This document shows positions 48,101 to 59,635 of a stretch of 64,000 nt of DNA, in pieces. The notes beneath the pieces are model-generated. The model was not told the origin of the DNA, ran no database searches, and saw only the letters and a list, made by a program, of their open reading frames with translations. The position numbers and the translations under genes are program-made. Origin of the DNA: Botrytis cinerea B05.10 (taxonomy: Eukaryota; Ascomycota; Leotiomycetes; Helotiales; Sclerotiniaceae); assembly GCF_000143535.2 (NCBI RefSeq), contig NC_037315.1, forward strand, positions 496,001 to 560,000, in the 5' to 3' direction. Each line of letters begins with the position of its first letter. Positions within the stretch are counted from its first letter, which is position 1.

Positions 48101-48889
48101 TGAAGTGCATGTAGAGTTGGTTCTTCGAAGTCCTCAATTTCGAGCTAGATAGATCCAATGACCGTTGCACGAGAATTTGGTACGGCTGAGCCACGACCAC
48201 ACAGTCTCTTTTAATAAGCCTATAGTTGTGGACTTGAACTTGAACGCCTTGGACAATCCTTTCCGCTTTGCACAAGTTCAAGTGTGATTTAGTTGATCAT
48301 TTGAACCCACACTACTACGCTTAGGCGTCGCTACCAGCACCGTTAGCTTTGATTTGTTTGCGGCTATCAAAAACAGTACCTCATGGCTATACTCACAAAG
48401 ATAGTGCCGACCTACCCGCATTTATTTGAGTGGATATTGGTAAAAATTGGTCTATGGAAGATCATAAACTCACGAGTTCTTTGCAGCATGTTTTGTTCTT
48501 ACCTTAACTATCTCTACTCCCAGGACTCTTCAATATAATAATCGCGAAAGCATTATGGGTCAACTATATGACAAACTCGAATTGCCCAGTTGATGACACA
48601 CCCAGTTGATGACACATTTGAAATGTCTCTCAAATATCCTAACTGCAAAATACCCGGCATGCCACACCTCTTCGTCCATTTAGAAACGAAACATGACCCT
48701 CACCACACAACACTCTCCCATATCTATCAAGCTATCTATTGTGTGACGACGCATATGAAAGGCATTCAGACGAGACGAACAGACTGTTTTCGAGATCAAA
48801 GTTTGTCATGCTGTGAAAGAACCGCTAAAGTGAAGCTCAAGTAATGAACGATATCCAGATTCAGACAGTTAAAGGTGATTATAATATCA
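45177..48889. other. 3.7-kb gene-poor region
   Basis: The start holds the leader and promoter of the GT17 gene. A 16-bp direct duplication (CCCAGTTGATGACACA) lies near 48586-48617. No supportable gene. Confidence 0.4.
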
Positions 48890-50053
48890 TGACGCTGCTA
48901 TCGGTGAAGATGACCAAACATGTCCAGACAGCCAAAATACTCTCAGTGTGGCTATTATTACAGGAGATGTTTCCATGGTACGAGAACTACTTGAATATCA
49001 TGACGCTGATACCGACCTAGACAACAGATATTTTGGAAACCCTTTACCTCTTGCGAGTTGCCGCAAGTTATGGACGAACTGATTTTTTTTTAATAAAAAA
49101 ACAAATCTGCTTTGATATGGTTCAGAAGTGGTACCAATTCGGCCACATTCAATCCCTCGATCAAAGGAATTCACGATGCACCTACAAAAATTCATTTGCA
49201 ATTTCCGAAGCTCATTACGAATAGTTGCATTGAATGGCCATCTCGAAGCTGCAATGCTCTTTACGCAACCACGTTACAATACCATGTTACCATATTTAGA
49301 AGAGGAAATCAAGAAAAAAGTTCGCGCATCAGTCAAAAAGGGGAGCATGGTTTTAGTTTCAACTCTCTCACCGAGCCATCTCTAGAATTACCACCCTCGA
49401 TTCTATCATCGACGATCTAAAGGAAATTAAGATGCTGTCCATGTTCATTGCAATCGCGGGTTTCATTGGCAAGAGGCAGAGGGTACAGCACTGCACTGAA
49501 AAATTTAGCCTCATCTCAGAGCCAACATCATATCCTGCGTCTATTGTCGAGGAGTGTGGCAGATTTCGACAAAAACACATTGACAGAACGGCTTTATTAT
49601 ATACTATTGAAAGTGGAGATCTCCTAACTCTACGTCTCCTGGTCGAAGCCGACTGCCCTGTCAAGATCATCAGAGACCGCTGAAACTAATAATTACAACT
49701 CTTCCCCAGTCCTTCTAGAAATGAAATGCGGATGGCCACATACTCTAGAGTACCTGTTCAGTATCAGAAGTGAAAATATTGATCTGTTAGATGAGGAGAA
49801 ATTTCCCCTTGGCTCGAGTGTCAGAAACGATTTCACGATTGGACGATATCATCGCAGACATTCACAAGAACTATATCAGCTTCGGCATACACAGGACAGA
49901 TATCCAATCACCATAGCCTTTGAATCATTTCGACTTACACTCCCTAGCGAGTCATTACATGAGCGTAGGTTTGGGAATTTTATGCTAGTTGAAGAGGGAG
50001 AGGAGGGAAAGACTCAACTCATCCTTCGAAAGGTTGACTATAATCAGAAGTAG
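48890..50053 (+). pseudogene. Probable decayed ankyrin-repeat gene
   Basis: Pieces with ankyrin-like sequence occur in the same direction but in different frames and are broken by stops. They are NTLSVAIITGDVSMVRELLEY (about 48943-49005), RVAASYGRTD (about 49050-49085), ALNGHLEAAMLF (about 49229-49262) and DRTALLYTIESGDLLTLRLL (about 49583-49640). A T-run at 49083-49091 marks one frame break. A last open frame (49721-50053) includes HTLEYLFSI. I could not join these with plausible introns into one protein. A highly fragmented real gene cannot be excluded. Confidence 0.45.
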
Positions 50054-51333
50054 CACAGTACTTAAGTGATTAATGCATTGAGATCACACAGAACCATGTT
50101 CATTAAACCCCAGAAGAACATAGTTCTCGCTTAAAGAGTATCCATGCAACTTCGTGTACAATACAACAGTGTGCAGCCTTTACAATTGAGCAAAAGCAAG
50201 TAGAAATTAGGCGGGATCCCGAAGAATGAATGGATACAGAAAGAAGTTTGAAGGAAGAGAGAACATAATATGGACATCAAATATCAAAACTTCCAAGCGC
50301 AACCCTTACGGTGTTCTACAATACGAACGATACGGTCAACACAAGGGCGGAAACTCACTTGAATTGTTTGAAAGATGTAAAGACGGAAGATGAGTAAATA
50401 GTGATGCACCTCAGGCTTTTACCGATACTTCTGGAGTTATGAGCAAATCTTGGAGTTGGGGATTTATGCCCGTTTCATCACTTATGCTCAGTATAGCTTG
50501 GTAGATGAGTGGGATGCCAGCGCCAAGTTGTTTTGTAAAACACGTCATGCTAGAGATGATATCTTTTGATTTCATCCCAGCTTATGTAGTTCATAATGTC
50601 TGAGAAACGTAATACATCTGTTGAGACCCGATTTCCTGATACATGTCTCTGCGTTGAGATCCAGAGCTACTAGGCTACCAACAATTGAAAGTTCGCATTG
50701 CAAGAGCTTACTACATTGAACGTAGAATGCAGACTCTCATTTACCCACCTCATCCATTTTGTTAAGTAACGTGCACATGTATATTGACCGATTTTCATGA
50801 CCCACTTGAGCACAAAAGAGTTACCAGAATCTCAACGCATCCATGTAAAGGTTGCAAGGAAGAAGTTGAGGATGGGCTAGGATGCTGGCGTATGGTCTTG
50901 ATGATTGGAATTCCCTGAATTTGGGGACTTGTTTATCTGGGGTGAAGTTGCATGTATTCGCGACATCAATTCGATTGGTGATTGGCAATATGAGGAGACT
51001 CGATCTTTTTTTGAACTGAATGTTTGAGTTGTGCTTTGTATGTTACAGCGACCCTTTTTCTTGATTTTTGAGTAAATATCTCCCAGTGCTAGAAGTGCAC
51101 TTCATTTTTCTGTAAATTTTACTCAACGATGAAGATTTTGTGTGTGAATGCGAGCATCGATTGTGACCCGGACTGAAAAAAAGATTTTTGCGCTCTCAAA
51201 GGATGTTTCTTTGTCCAAGACTGCAATTATTTTTGGCCATAGGGAGCTTCGTGTAAACTTCCTAGAAAACGCCGCAGACCGTCGGATCATTTCCTTTCAT
51301 ATACTGTTGTAAATTTTATTCCACCAAAAGTCA
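50054..51333. other. Intergenic, no gene seen
   Basis: No coding-like frame and no RNA gene seen. Confidence 0.5.
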
Positions 51334-51782
51334 TTATGGTTTTTGACCAGGTGCTCCAGCTCCTATAACTCCTGGCATCTCTTGCGCCCCTTCAGCCTTC
51401 AACTTTTGCAATGTCTGTTCGCGCTGGTGTTCCATCACCCTTCGTTTCTTGAAGTATTGAACCTGATGAGGGAGAGGGCGAAAGTCAGTAATGAGCCAAT
51501 CCATAACGGCAGTTCGAATGTCTCTCTGCGGCGAAAAAAGAAACTTACCCAGCTAGTTGCACAATTTTTCTCGAATACTCTCGCCTCTGATCCGCAAGAC
51601 TTTTCGGCTTTGGTATTCTCCGTGAGGCTATCAATGATTTCATTTTTATCCAGACACTTGAAGTATGCATCTCTTGCTTCCCAACATTGCGATCTCTGAC
51701 TTCGGTCGGGTGCTATGGGCGCACCATCTGCACCGATCTTTGGAGGTGGCAGAGAGGCTTGTGAAGAGCTGAAAATTCCCAT
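51334..51782 (-). CDS. COA6: Cytochrome c oxidase assembly factor 6
   Basis: Exons 51782-51549 and 51462-51334 with an 86-nt GT-AG intron give 120 residues. Coa6 is a small intermembrane-space protein needed for copper delivery to the Cox2 subunit of cytochrome c oxidase. The paired-cysteine helices are visible: Cys33-x9-Cys43 (CWEARDAYFKC) and Cys63-x10-Cys74 (CGSEARVFEKNC), the spacing that defines Coa6 rather than a standard twin CX9C. The segment SWVQYFKKRR is formed by the splice and is typical of the family. There is no N-terminal presequence, as expected for Mia40 import. Length fits fungal homologues. Start ATG 51782 gives MGIFSSSQ. Confidence 0.92.
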
Positions 51783-52973
51783 GTTCAATTGATGAATAGA
51801 GTCAACCGTGAGACTTTCGAGAAATTGAGCCTTTACTACCTTGGTATGCCATGTTTCTATGCGGGACGGCAGAATAATTTGAGCTAGGCCTAATTGGCTT
51901 CTCCGCTTTTACCTCCTCCCGGTGAGCTTGATAACTTTATCATCTCCAAAGAGCATTTTTGAATTCTCCCAGAGAGCTCATTGTATGCTCGAGGAAACCT
52001 AATGTTTCGATGGACTGACTCGTCGACAGCAAGACTCATATCGAATTGAATTCTAAGACAATGATATTATCTTGCGTGTAACTCCTCCCACTTATTAAAG
52101 GATAAGCTTCGGAAAAGGGATTGTTTATCTGAATCCGGATAGCTCTATCTACCCAAAATAGAATATGCCCAGCGCCTTCAAAGCCATTGCTCTGTCCAAT
52201 TGCTCCATATAGAAAACAAAAGCACCGAAGAGAGTCAAGCATTCAGTTCCAATATGGTGGAATACCAACGTTGCTAGGTATATTAATAGTAAGGAACCAG
52301 ATAGTGTCCTATTTGGAGATCTGGACGACTTCCGCCCTCATTGGCACCATACGTTCCATATGCCGATCTTTACCTTATTACCTGACATTGTGCAGGTCTA
52401 AGAGCAATATGCGATAGCGTTCTCTCATACCACTGTCGCGTCTGCAACAAGCTTTAGTGCAGATTGCGCAGCTATTTCTTGTAGAGCGAAGCATCATGGC
52501 ATCCTCGATGAGCCTGATACCGTTGAACAACGCATCCTCAATAACATCACGGAGTAATCATTGGAGCTCACCGGCGACAATTCCCCACTATCGAATTGCC
52601 TTAGGCGAACACTTCCATGGCCTTGGCCTCTTGCTCGCGCATAACATTTCCATATGAGGAACATTTCTCCCTCTCACCAATCTTTGACGACACAAGGAAG
52701 ATATCTCCCACGTCATGCTTGCACCATATTTGCTATTTGACTGATGAGTCCACTAACCTTGAAAGTTTCACTAATACTTCTATTCATAGATGAATACAAC
52801 ACTCGACTACAGATAACATGTCTTTCCCGGTACTTTTGTACTTCAAAATACCTTCATTGTTTTGGATGTGCATTTTACACTGATAAACCACTTTGCAGAC
52901 TTTTATGGTATTGAACCCCTCTATACTATCTAAGAGCCGATTGTGGCCGTTCCTAAATCAACATTTTGATCTG
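51783..52973. other. Divergent intergenic region
   Basis: Presumed promoters of COA6 (left) and the AnmK-like gene (right). Short open frames show no domain. Confidence 0.45.
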
Positions 52974-53000
52974 ATGTCGTGGGCATGGTCATGGTTATGA
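52974..53000 (+). promoter_or_regulatory. Upstream ORF overlapping the AnmK start codons
   Basis: An ATG at 52974 opens an out-of-frame reading of eight residues (MSWAWSWL) ending at TGA 52998-53000. It spans all three candidate start codons (52985, 52991, 52997). Its context is weak (C at -3), whereas 52985 has G at -3 and G at +4. Confidence 0.55.
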
Positions 53001-54521
53001 ATGGTTTGATCCCGGCTCCAAAAGGTCGAGTTCGAACAAAAGTTGGGCATAGATATCTCGAAGCTCTACAGTCCAAGGTAAATGGAGGTTATCGCAGCTC
53101 AAGCTCGTCATCTTCAGATGATGGCGTGCAAAATTCTGTGGGATTGAATTTATTGGTTCTTGGTATCACGTCTGGAACTGCTATGGATGACATTGATTTT
53201 GCGCTCTGTCGTTATACCCAAGAGTCTCCAGAAGCACCACTGCACTTGGATCTAATTCAGGTATACAGGAGCATTTATCCTACCAAAATAAGAAACTAAT
53301 ATTTCCTAGTATGATTCGGTTGTCATGCCCTCGAAGATTCGATCCGAGATACTGTCCATGTTACGAGAAGATGCCGCCCCGCCAAGTATGTTATCACAAA
53401 TGGATGCAGAAATGGGACATACTTTTGCGAACGCTATTCATATATTCGCACATAAGCATAGAATTTCAGTGGATGACATTGATTTGATTGGATCTGGTGG
53501 ACAGCTCGTTACCTTGACAGGTGCTCCACCACGGGGACAACATCGATCGAATATGTGTCTAGGAGAAGGGGCCGTAATATCTGCAAAAACAGGTATAACG
53601 ACTGTCTCCGACTATCGAACGGCAGAGCAAGCAGTCGGCAGACAAGGCGCTCCTCTATTCGCGTACTTGGTCGGCCTCCTACTACACCATCCTACCAGAT
53701 TACAGATTTGTATAACAATTGGAGGGATAACAACTATATGTTTCATCCCATCGGACAAAAAAGGCGGAATAGACGCAATGTACGATTGGGATACGGGGCC
53801 GGGCACTTGCATGATCGATGCAGCCTATCGTCACTTTGGCCTCGATCCCCAAAAGGACCAATCTTCTTTCCTACATGGTACAATCTGCCACGAAGTAGTG
53901 GAGCAACTTCTTACCAACGATGAATACCTCAGTACACGACCCCCGAAAACTACGGCTAGGGAAATCTATGGTGACGCTATGGCCTTTAAAATTATAGGCA
54001 TGTGCGCTTATCGAGGTTGTTCCCCTGCAGATACAATATCTACCATCACACGCTTCACCTCCGCCAGTATCGCCCAACAAATCCTTCTTTTTGGTCCTGG
54101 TCGCGACGCTGTTAACGCAGCTGATATAACTGTCGATGGCCGTGGCATGTCCCACACTCCCCTTATATCGGATCTTCAAGCCGAATTTCCAGGAGCCCAT
54201 TTTGACAGCTTCGATAAAACCGGTATCCCATTAAACGCAAGGAAAGCAGTAGGCTTTGCGATGCAGGCAATGGAAGCATTATTGGGAAGAGCGTTACCAG
54301 TTCCGACAAATGCGGACGTTAGAAGACCGAATACTATTACTGGAAAGTTGGCGCCGGGGCTTAGGTGGAGAGAGGTCATGGAGAAGAGTGTTAGATTTGG
54401 AGGGAATGGGAGAGGATGGGAGGGACTTCCCGAGGTCAAGGAGTTGATTGTTAGACAAAGAGATAGGAGTAATGTCTCGGATATGGAAAACGAGAAGGAG
54501 GGGTTTGTTAGGTCGGTATAG
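52985..54521 (+). CDS. Anhydro-N-acetylmuramic acid kinase (AnmK) family protein
   Basis: Exons 52985-53260 and 53310-54521 with a 49-nt GT-AG intron give 495 residues. An in-frame stop at 52967 limits extension upstream. Bacterial AnmK opens the anhydro sugar of recycled peptidoglycan and phosphorylates it. Family blocks are the N-terminal GITSGTAMDDIDFAL (about 60-74), GSGGQLVTL, LGEGAVISAKTGITTVSDYR, GRQGAPLFAYL and DWDTGPGTCMIDAAY. It is an acetate/sugar-kinase-fold enzyme, with a longer N-terminus and C-terminus than bacterial AnmK (about 370). Fungi make no peptidoglycan, so the substrate here is unknown; salvage of bacterial wall fragments or another amino sugar is inference. Kinase family membership is secure. 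Confidence 0.9.
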
Positions 54522-54817
54522 ATTCCGCGGAAAGTTTCATTTTTCTTACTTTCTTAGTAGATAGTTCTAATGAGCATACATACATTTAATTTATAATTCC
54601 GAAGTAGGGAGAAAGTTATTCATCAATGGCTTAATATCCCATCGAAAACATTCTCTCCCCCAAACAATCTCATTGCTCATAATATAGGGAATTTTCAACG
54701 ATTATTCAACCACAACGTTAAAACCCCACAATCGACCACGTCGATCCCCGCCCCCTGCCCCCAGCGCATCTCCATCCACGACGTCATCTCGCATCAACTG
54801 AGTCCAGATTTTAATAT

Positions 54818-57260
54818 TCATTTCCTAATGGGTGCTGTCTCCGGGAACTCGACATGAGGAACAGGTGGAGTTGTAAGGATATCGTCGAACTTGGGTTGCT
54901 CATTGTGCTTCGTGATCAATACTTTCATTAAGTCTTCATTGACGGCGACCTTTGCTTCAGCCACACTCAAGACTTCTTGGTCAATTTCGCTATTTAACCC
55001 GAAAAATCTATAGAGCAGCACATTCTTTTGCTGGCCTTGTCTATACACTCTGGCGATTGCTTGCTTCTCTAAGTTCCTGTTCCACCAGGGCTCACACATT
55101 ATAACAATGGAGGCGGAGGTGATGTTTAGACCAATACTGCCTAGAAGAATTAAAAGTCAGCCATACTTCTTCATATGACAGGAGAATATATATATACTTG
55201 ATCCAGCAGTCATCAACAATGGGACATTGCTCTTTGATTCACCATAAGCCTCTTCTATTTTCGGTCTCTGGTCGGTAGGTGTGGTACCGTCATAGCGCAA
55301 CGGTTGTATTTTGTAATCTCTCAAAAGACCTTCCTCCACAACGTCGAGGAATTTCAAGAAACAGCTAAACATTACCATTTTTCGTTCTGGGTAGGTGATT
55401 GTGAGATGACGGTAAAGTTCCATCAACTTGCTTAGTCTACCCGATTCTTTTACAATGTTTGGGCGTCGCTTGACTCTTTTGAGCCAATCCTTTCTCTCTT
55501 CAGGCTTTTGGTCATCTAGTTCTTCTCCTGAGAAAACTTTGAAGTGAAGGCTCTCCAGATGATGAAGACGCTGCCAACGCTCGGCTAGATATTCCCCCAT
55601 CATGGGATGTCCAGCCTTCACCTGCGCCTGGATTGCATAAGTAAACAGTCCTAGGCCTTGTTCTTTGTCCCCACCATCAATGACCACATCTGGCTTTCCT
55701 ATGGCGCATTTCTTGTACTCAAACACGAACTCCTTAACTGCCACGGCCTCCTGTGGATGGAGGTTAAATGATATTCTGAAAGAACTCATTGGAGGCAAGT
55801 TGAGGATTGAGGAGGGATGTACTATGGTGAAAGCCTGCATGAATCTTGATAAGCAAGCCAATTTCCTAGCGCTAGTATTTCTTTCACCAGGTAGCCCAAA
55901 TACACGAAGGAATTCTCTTTGAGTATTGAAGGGGTGGCCCTTCAAGAAGTTCAAGTACCCAAAGATGTCTGTCCATCGGTTATGCGGCAAGGTTCCACTC
56001 ATCACGAGAACTCGTTTCGCCTTTAGAGCCATCAACGCGCGTGCCCATGCTAAAGCTGGCTTGTTAACCATTTGAGCTTCGTCAAGGACAAGTAACTTCG
56101 GCTGTAAATTGATTTCATGCCACATATCACTTTGGATGGACGTAGTTGGTCTCTTCGGTCGAGTGGCCTTGCCATCATTTGCATACAGCGCGATGTCTCC
56201 CGCGAAATTCTTAGGCTTGCGTTTATTGGTCTCGACAAAGTTGTAACTCATGACCTAGCTCCCGTCAGTCCAGGTACACAATCGACGACGTCGATGGACA
56301 CTACCACAGAATCACTTACCAAGACATGGCATCCCATGCCTTGCACATCATGTGCAGTAAGACTGCTGTCATGTAAATGAAAAGCTGTTAGACCGTGGCC
56401 TTCCTTCCAGGACGAGTTGATTGCCTTTACCCACTGTGGGCACAATGCCGCGGGACAGACAACATAACTCATTCCCGGCTCATCCTTCATATGATACATA
56501 GTAACAATGGCCTCGATAGTTTTACCTAAGCCCATGGCCGATCCATTCATGAAACCCCTAAATGGGGAGTTCAAAGAAAATAGAGTCTGTGCAACAATTT
56601 TCCTCTGGTAATCGTGTAGTACTATGTTCATGTTCGGGGGTTGCTGGATTGGTTCCACACCGTAAAGTTCCATCTATAATACCGAGTAATTAGCCATCTA
56701 TTTTTCAGATCCAAGGTTAACATGCGAGACTAACGATGTGATCCATATAGCCAAATCCCAGATAATCCCAAAGCCCAAACACGATACCATTAACAAGGAC
56801 ATGTTTATCGTCAAAACGTGCGGTTTCTTCTTCTTCCTCTTCGATTTCTTCTCCTTCTGACTCTACTGAACTCGGTGGTCTGTTGGGTTTGTAAGGTCTG
56901 TGGCCTTGTTCAACATTGTCTATATCGCTGACGGCATCCTCGTCTTCTTCGCCATCGTTGTGCGCAACCTGGCTTGATGATTGTTCTGTGGGAAGTTTTG
57001 CACTCGGGATCTCTAAAAATAAATATCTGTTAATAAGTATTCATAGAATGATAGAGAATGCAAAGGGTTATAGACATACTTCTAGCTCCGAATGTCTCTT
57101 CTTCTTCTTTGGTTCCTATCAACCCTCTTCCAGGCCGGAGGTCTTTCACGAAGAGCTTGCTGGTCTCCTCAACTTTCTCGAGAGTAAGAATACCGGCCGC
57201 ATTGATGGTGATTTCTTCTATTTGTTTGAGAAGTGCTTTCTGCTTCTTTGATAGACTCAT
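54818..57260 (-). CDS. Diverged SNF2-family ATPase (helicase-like)
   Basis: Five minus-strand exons: 57260-57080, 57012-56735, 56673-56320, 56254-55198 and 55140-54818. Introns of 67, 61, 65 and 57 nt, all GT-AG with matching phases, give 730 residues. The N-terminal 150 residues are acidic. The ATPase core shows motif I GLGKT (201-205), Ia VCPAALCPQW, motif II DEAQ (329-332) and motif III SGTLPHN (357-363). The C-terminal lobe has FSCFLKFLDVVEEGL, SSIGLNIT and motif VI ARVYRQGQQ (653-661). It lacks the RING insert of Rad5/Rad16. DEAQ and SGTLPHN depart from the usual DEAH and TGTPxxN. SNF2 ATPases move along DNA and remodel chromatin. It is head to head with the orphan gene at 57621. Confidence 0.88.
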
Positions 57261-57620
57261 TCTTACGGCTATCGACCGGGTTGATTGAATGCTTTTGAAT
57301 TAAAGAGACGATATCCTAGGATCTTGGAGAATATCGAGGGAAGTTGTAAAAAGTCTAGGAAAAGGGAAGTATTCGTTGGTTTTGGGAAGCGTTCTGTGGA
57401 AATTGAGATAATTGTCTCCTTTCCGAGTATCAGAGAAGCAGAAAACAAGATTGGGAAGAAAATACTGAAGGGGGGGGCTGTGTACAGCAGTGAATTATGC
57501 CGCGTCATTCAGATAACAAACACCTCACCTTTACAATCTCAACATATCAAAATTGTACTATTGATTTGATTGATTTGATTTTTCTTTCCATCAACTTTAA
57601 CAAACTATACACACAAGCTA
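57261..57620. promoter_or_regulatory. Shared 360-bp divergent promoter region
   Basis: Separates the SNF2-like gene (minus) from the orphan gene (plus). No clear TATA box recognised. The (TTGAT)-rich tract near 57562-57580 is simple sequence. Confidence 0.45.
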
Positions 57621-58832
57621 ATGATGGATGAAACTAATCCCCCAAAGTTCCTCGATCTTTTGGAGGAATATGAGGCTGATGATATCGCCACCAAGATTTC
57701 TGAGATACAGACGAGTATGCAGGATATCCAAAGCAAATTAAGCAAGAGGAGACCTGTTCAGAGGGAGAGAAAGGCACTTAATATAAAGGTAAAGGATTTG
57801 GTCGAGCAATTTTTCAATGTTGGAGTCCGGCCCATTATCGCAAATTCAGATGCAAAAGGACGTGTTTTGGATCTCTCGAAAGAGAGTTCCCTTTTATTAC
57901 GAGATATTTTGGTGCTGGCCACAAGTGGTATGGATGCACAAGAGTTGAAGGGCAAGATTATGGATCATACGGCGAAGTTCGCAGATTCGGTTTGGAAAAG
58001 CAGTGGTGTGACACACATCGACGCGGTCGATAATGAAGATCACATGTGGCAACCTGATCCAACCATAACCCATTATGAAGATGGTGAGATGTCTGGGTTG
58101 CTTTCTGTTACTGTTTTTGGCTAACTCAAGTCTACTTTAGACAATGGTGAGTTGGATAGATTCAACGAGACATTTTTTATCCCAGAGCTTGGCGCAAGCG
58201 AACGGCATCGACAAAATCAACATGCAGAAGACGACGACCCTTGTGCGATAACGTTGGAATACAAATGGGAAGGACAGGTGTTTTTCGACGACCAGAATGA
58301 AAACAAAGAGGAAGACACATGTGGACGAAGAGGAGAAGATGTTGATATGGAAGAGAAAGTAGAAGAGCCGCCAGCGATGCTTCAGCCATGGTATAATCCG
58401 AGCGTATCCAGTTCCAAAAGTGGTCATTCTCCACCGGATTCTGATGACGAGAGTGAAGGAGGACCAGAATCCGACGTGGAAGAAGGTTCAAACGACATGG
58501 TCGATGGCCATAATGATCAATTGAACATTGAACCAAAGACACAAACGAGGTTATCTTCACCCATGGATGCATATGAGGATGACAATGAACAATTGAATGA
58601 GGGAGGACAAGAATCCGACGTGGTAGAGGGTTCAAATGACGTGGTCGATGGCCATGATGACCAATCGGACTCTTCACTATCCCGTGCGATAGAGGAACCC
58701 AAGAGATTGGAAAGAGTTATGTCAGCTGAAAGAGCTGAAAGGGCTGGGCGTGGCAATAGTGGTCAAGTTGGTGTGCGTCGCGATACTATGGACGAAGATG
58801 AGGACTGGGACCCAAGCCCTTTGGGGCTTTGA
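57621..58832 (+). CDS. Orphan protein with N-terminal coiled coil and acidic repeat tail
   Basis: Exons 57621-58083 and 58141-58832 with a 57-nt GT-AG intron give 384 residues. The first 60 residues are helical and charged, with coiled-coil spacing (DIATKISEIQTSMQDIQSKLSK). The middle (about 60-155) looks globular (VKDLVEQFFNVGVRPI...LLLRDILVLATSGMD). The tail is strongly acidic and contains a 24-residue duplication. I recognise no family. It shares a promoter region with the SNF2-like ATPase and may be a partner, which is inference. A shared nuclear role would fit the acidic tail but is not shown. Confidence 0.65.
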
Positions 58833-59635
58833 TAGTTATATCGAGGAGAGTAGAGCCAAGTCGACCACGTGCAAGCCACTTGGCATCTATATCATGGAGA
58901 GCACGGCCAGTGCGACCACTTCAAACACCAGGACAGCGCGACAGTGAGGGATATATGATTGAGTTCGTTAGGTCAAGGTCCATGGAGCGAGAGAATTCAA
59001 GATATATGCCATAGCCACGTCGCTAGAATTTACCTCAATGGGAGTGGGATAGTCTTCTTATATGATGCATTGCCTAGGTAGTATAAGAAATTTCAACAAT
59101 GCAAATAACTCCGAACATGATTCAGTATTCTGGGAAATGACTGATATGATATGTTATCGACCGCGTTCTTTGTATATATTCTCAACTCGTTTTATATGAT
59201 TCAATCAGCCACTAAGACTTTTACTCTTGATTTAAATTTCCAATTCCAAATGTACTTGTAAATAATAGTATGACACAGTAAGAATATGTACTGAATTGTG
59301 ACTTCTTAAGCGAGTTTGATTGCAGTAATCTATGACAGTGAATTGTAATACTGTAAATGGGCGGTCTCGGAGCGAGGTCGGAGAGATACCATTAAATCCT
59401 AAACTGGAAACAGTTTCAAAAACACGCATTATAAAATCTCACCTTTCACTTTTCTTAGAGACCAACCCACATTACTTTTCTCAATTTAAACTTGCAGAAA
59501 ACTTCAGCCTCGGGATCAAATTTATTTTGGTCGATAATACATCCAGGCCATTTGCTCGTAATCAACGACGTCGCAAGACCATAAGATACAAATTCCTCTC
59601 ATATTCTCACGGATACGTTTCAAAACATATCAAGC
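58833..59635. other. Intergenic between two orphan genes
   Basis: A short open frame (59332-59703) overlaps the next gene's start in another frame; not called. Confidence 0.45.

Noticed and set aside
58177..58677. 166-codon minus frame rich in His/Pro/Leu
   Set aside because: Antisense reading of the acidic tail of the 57621 gene.
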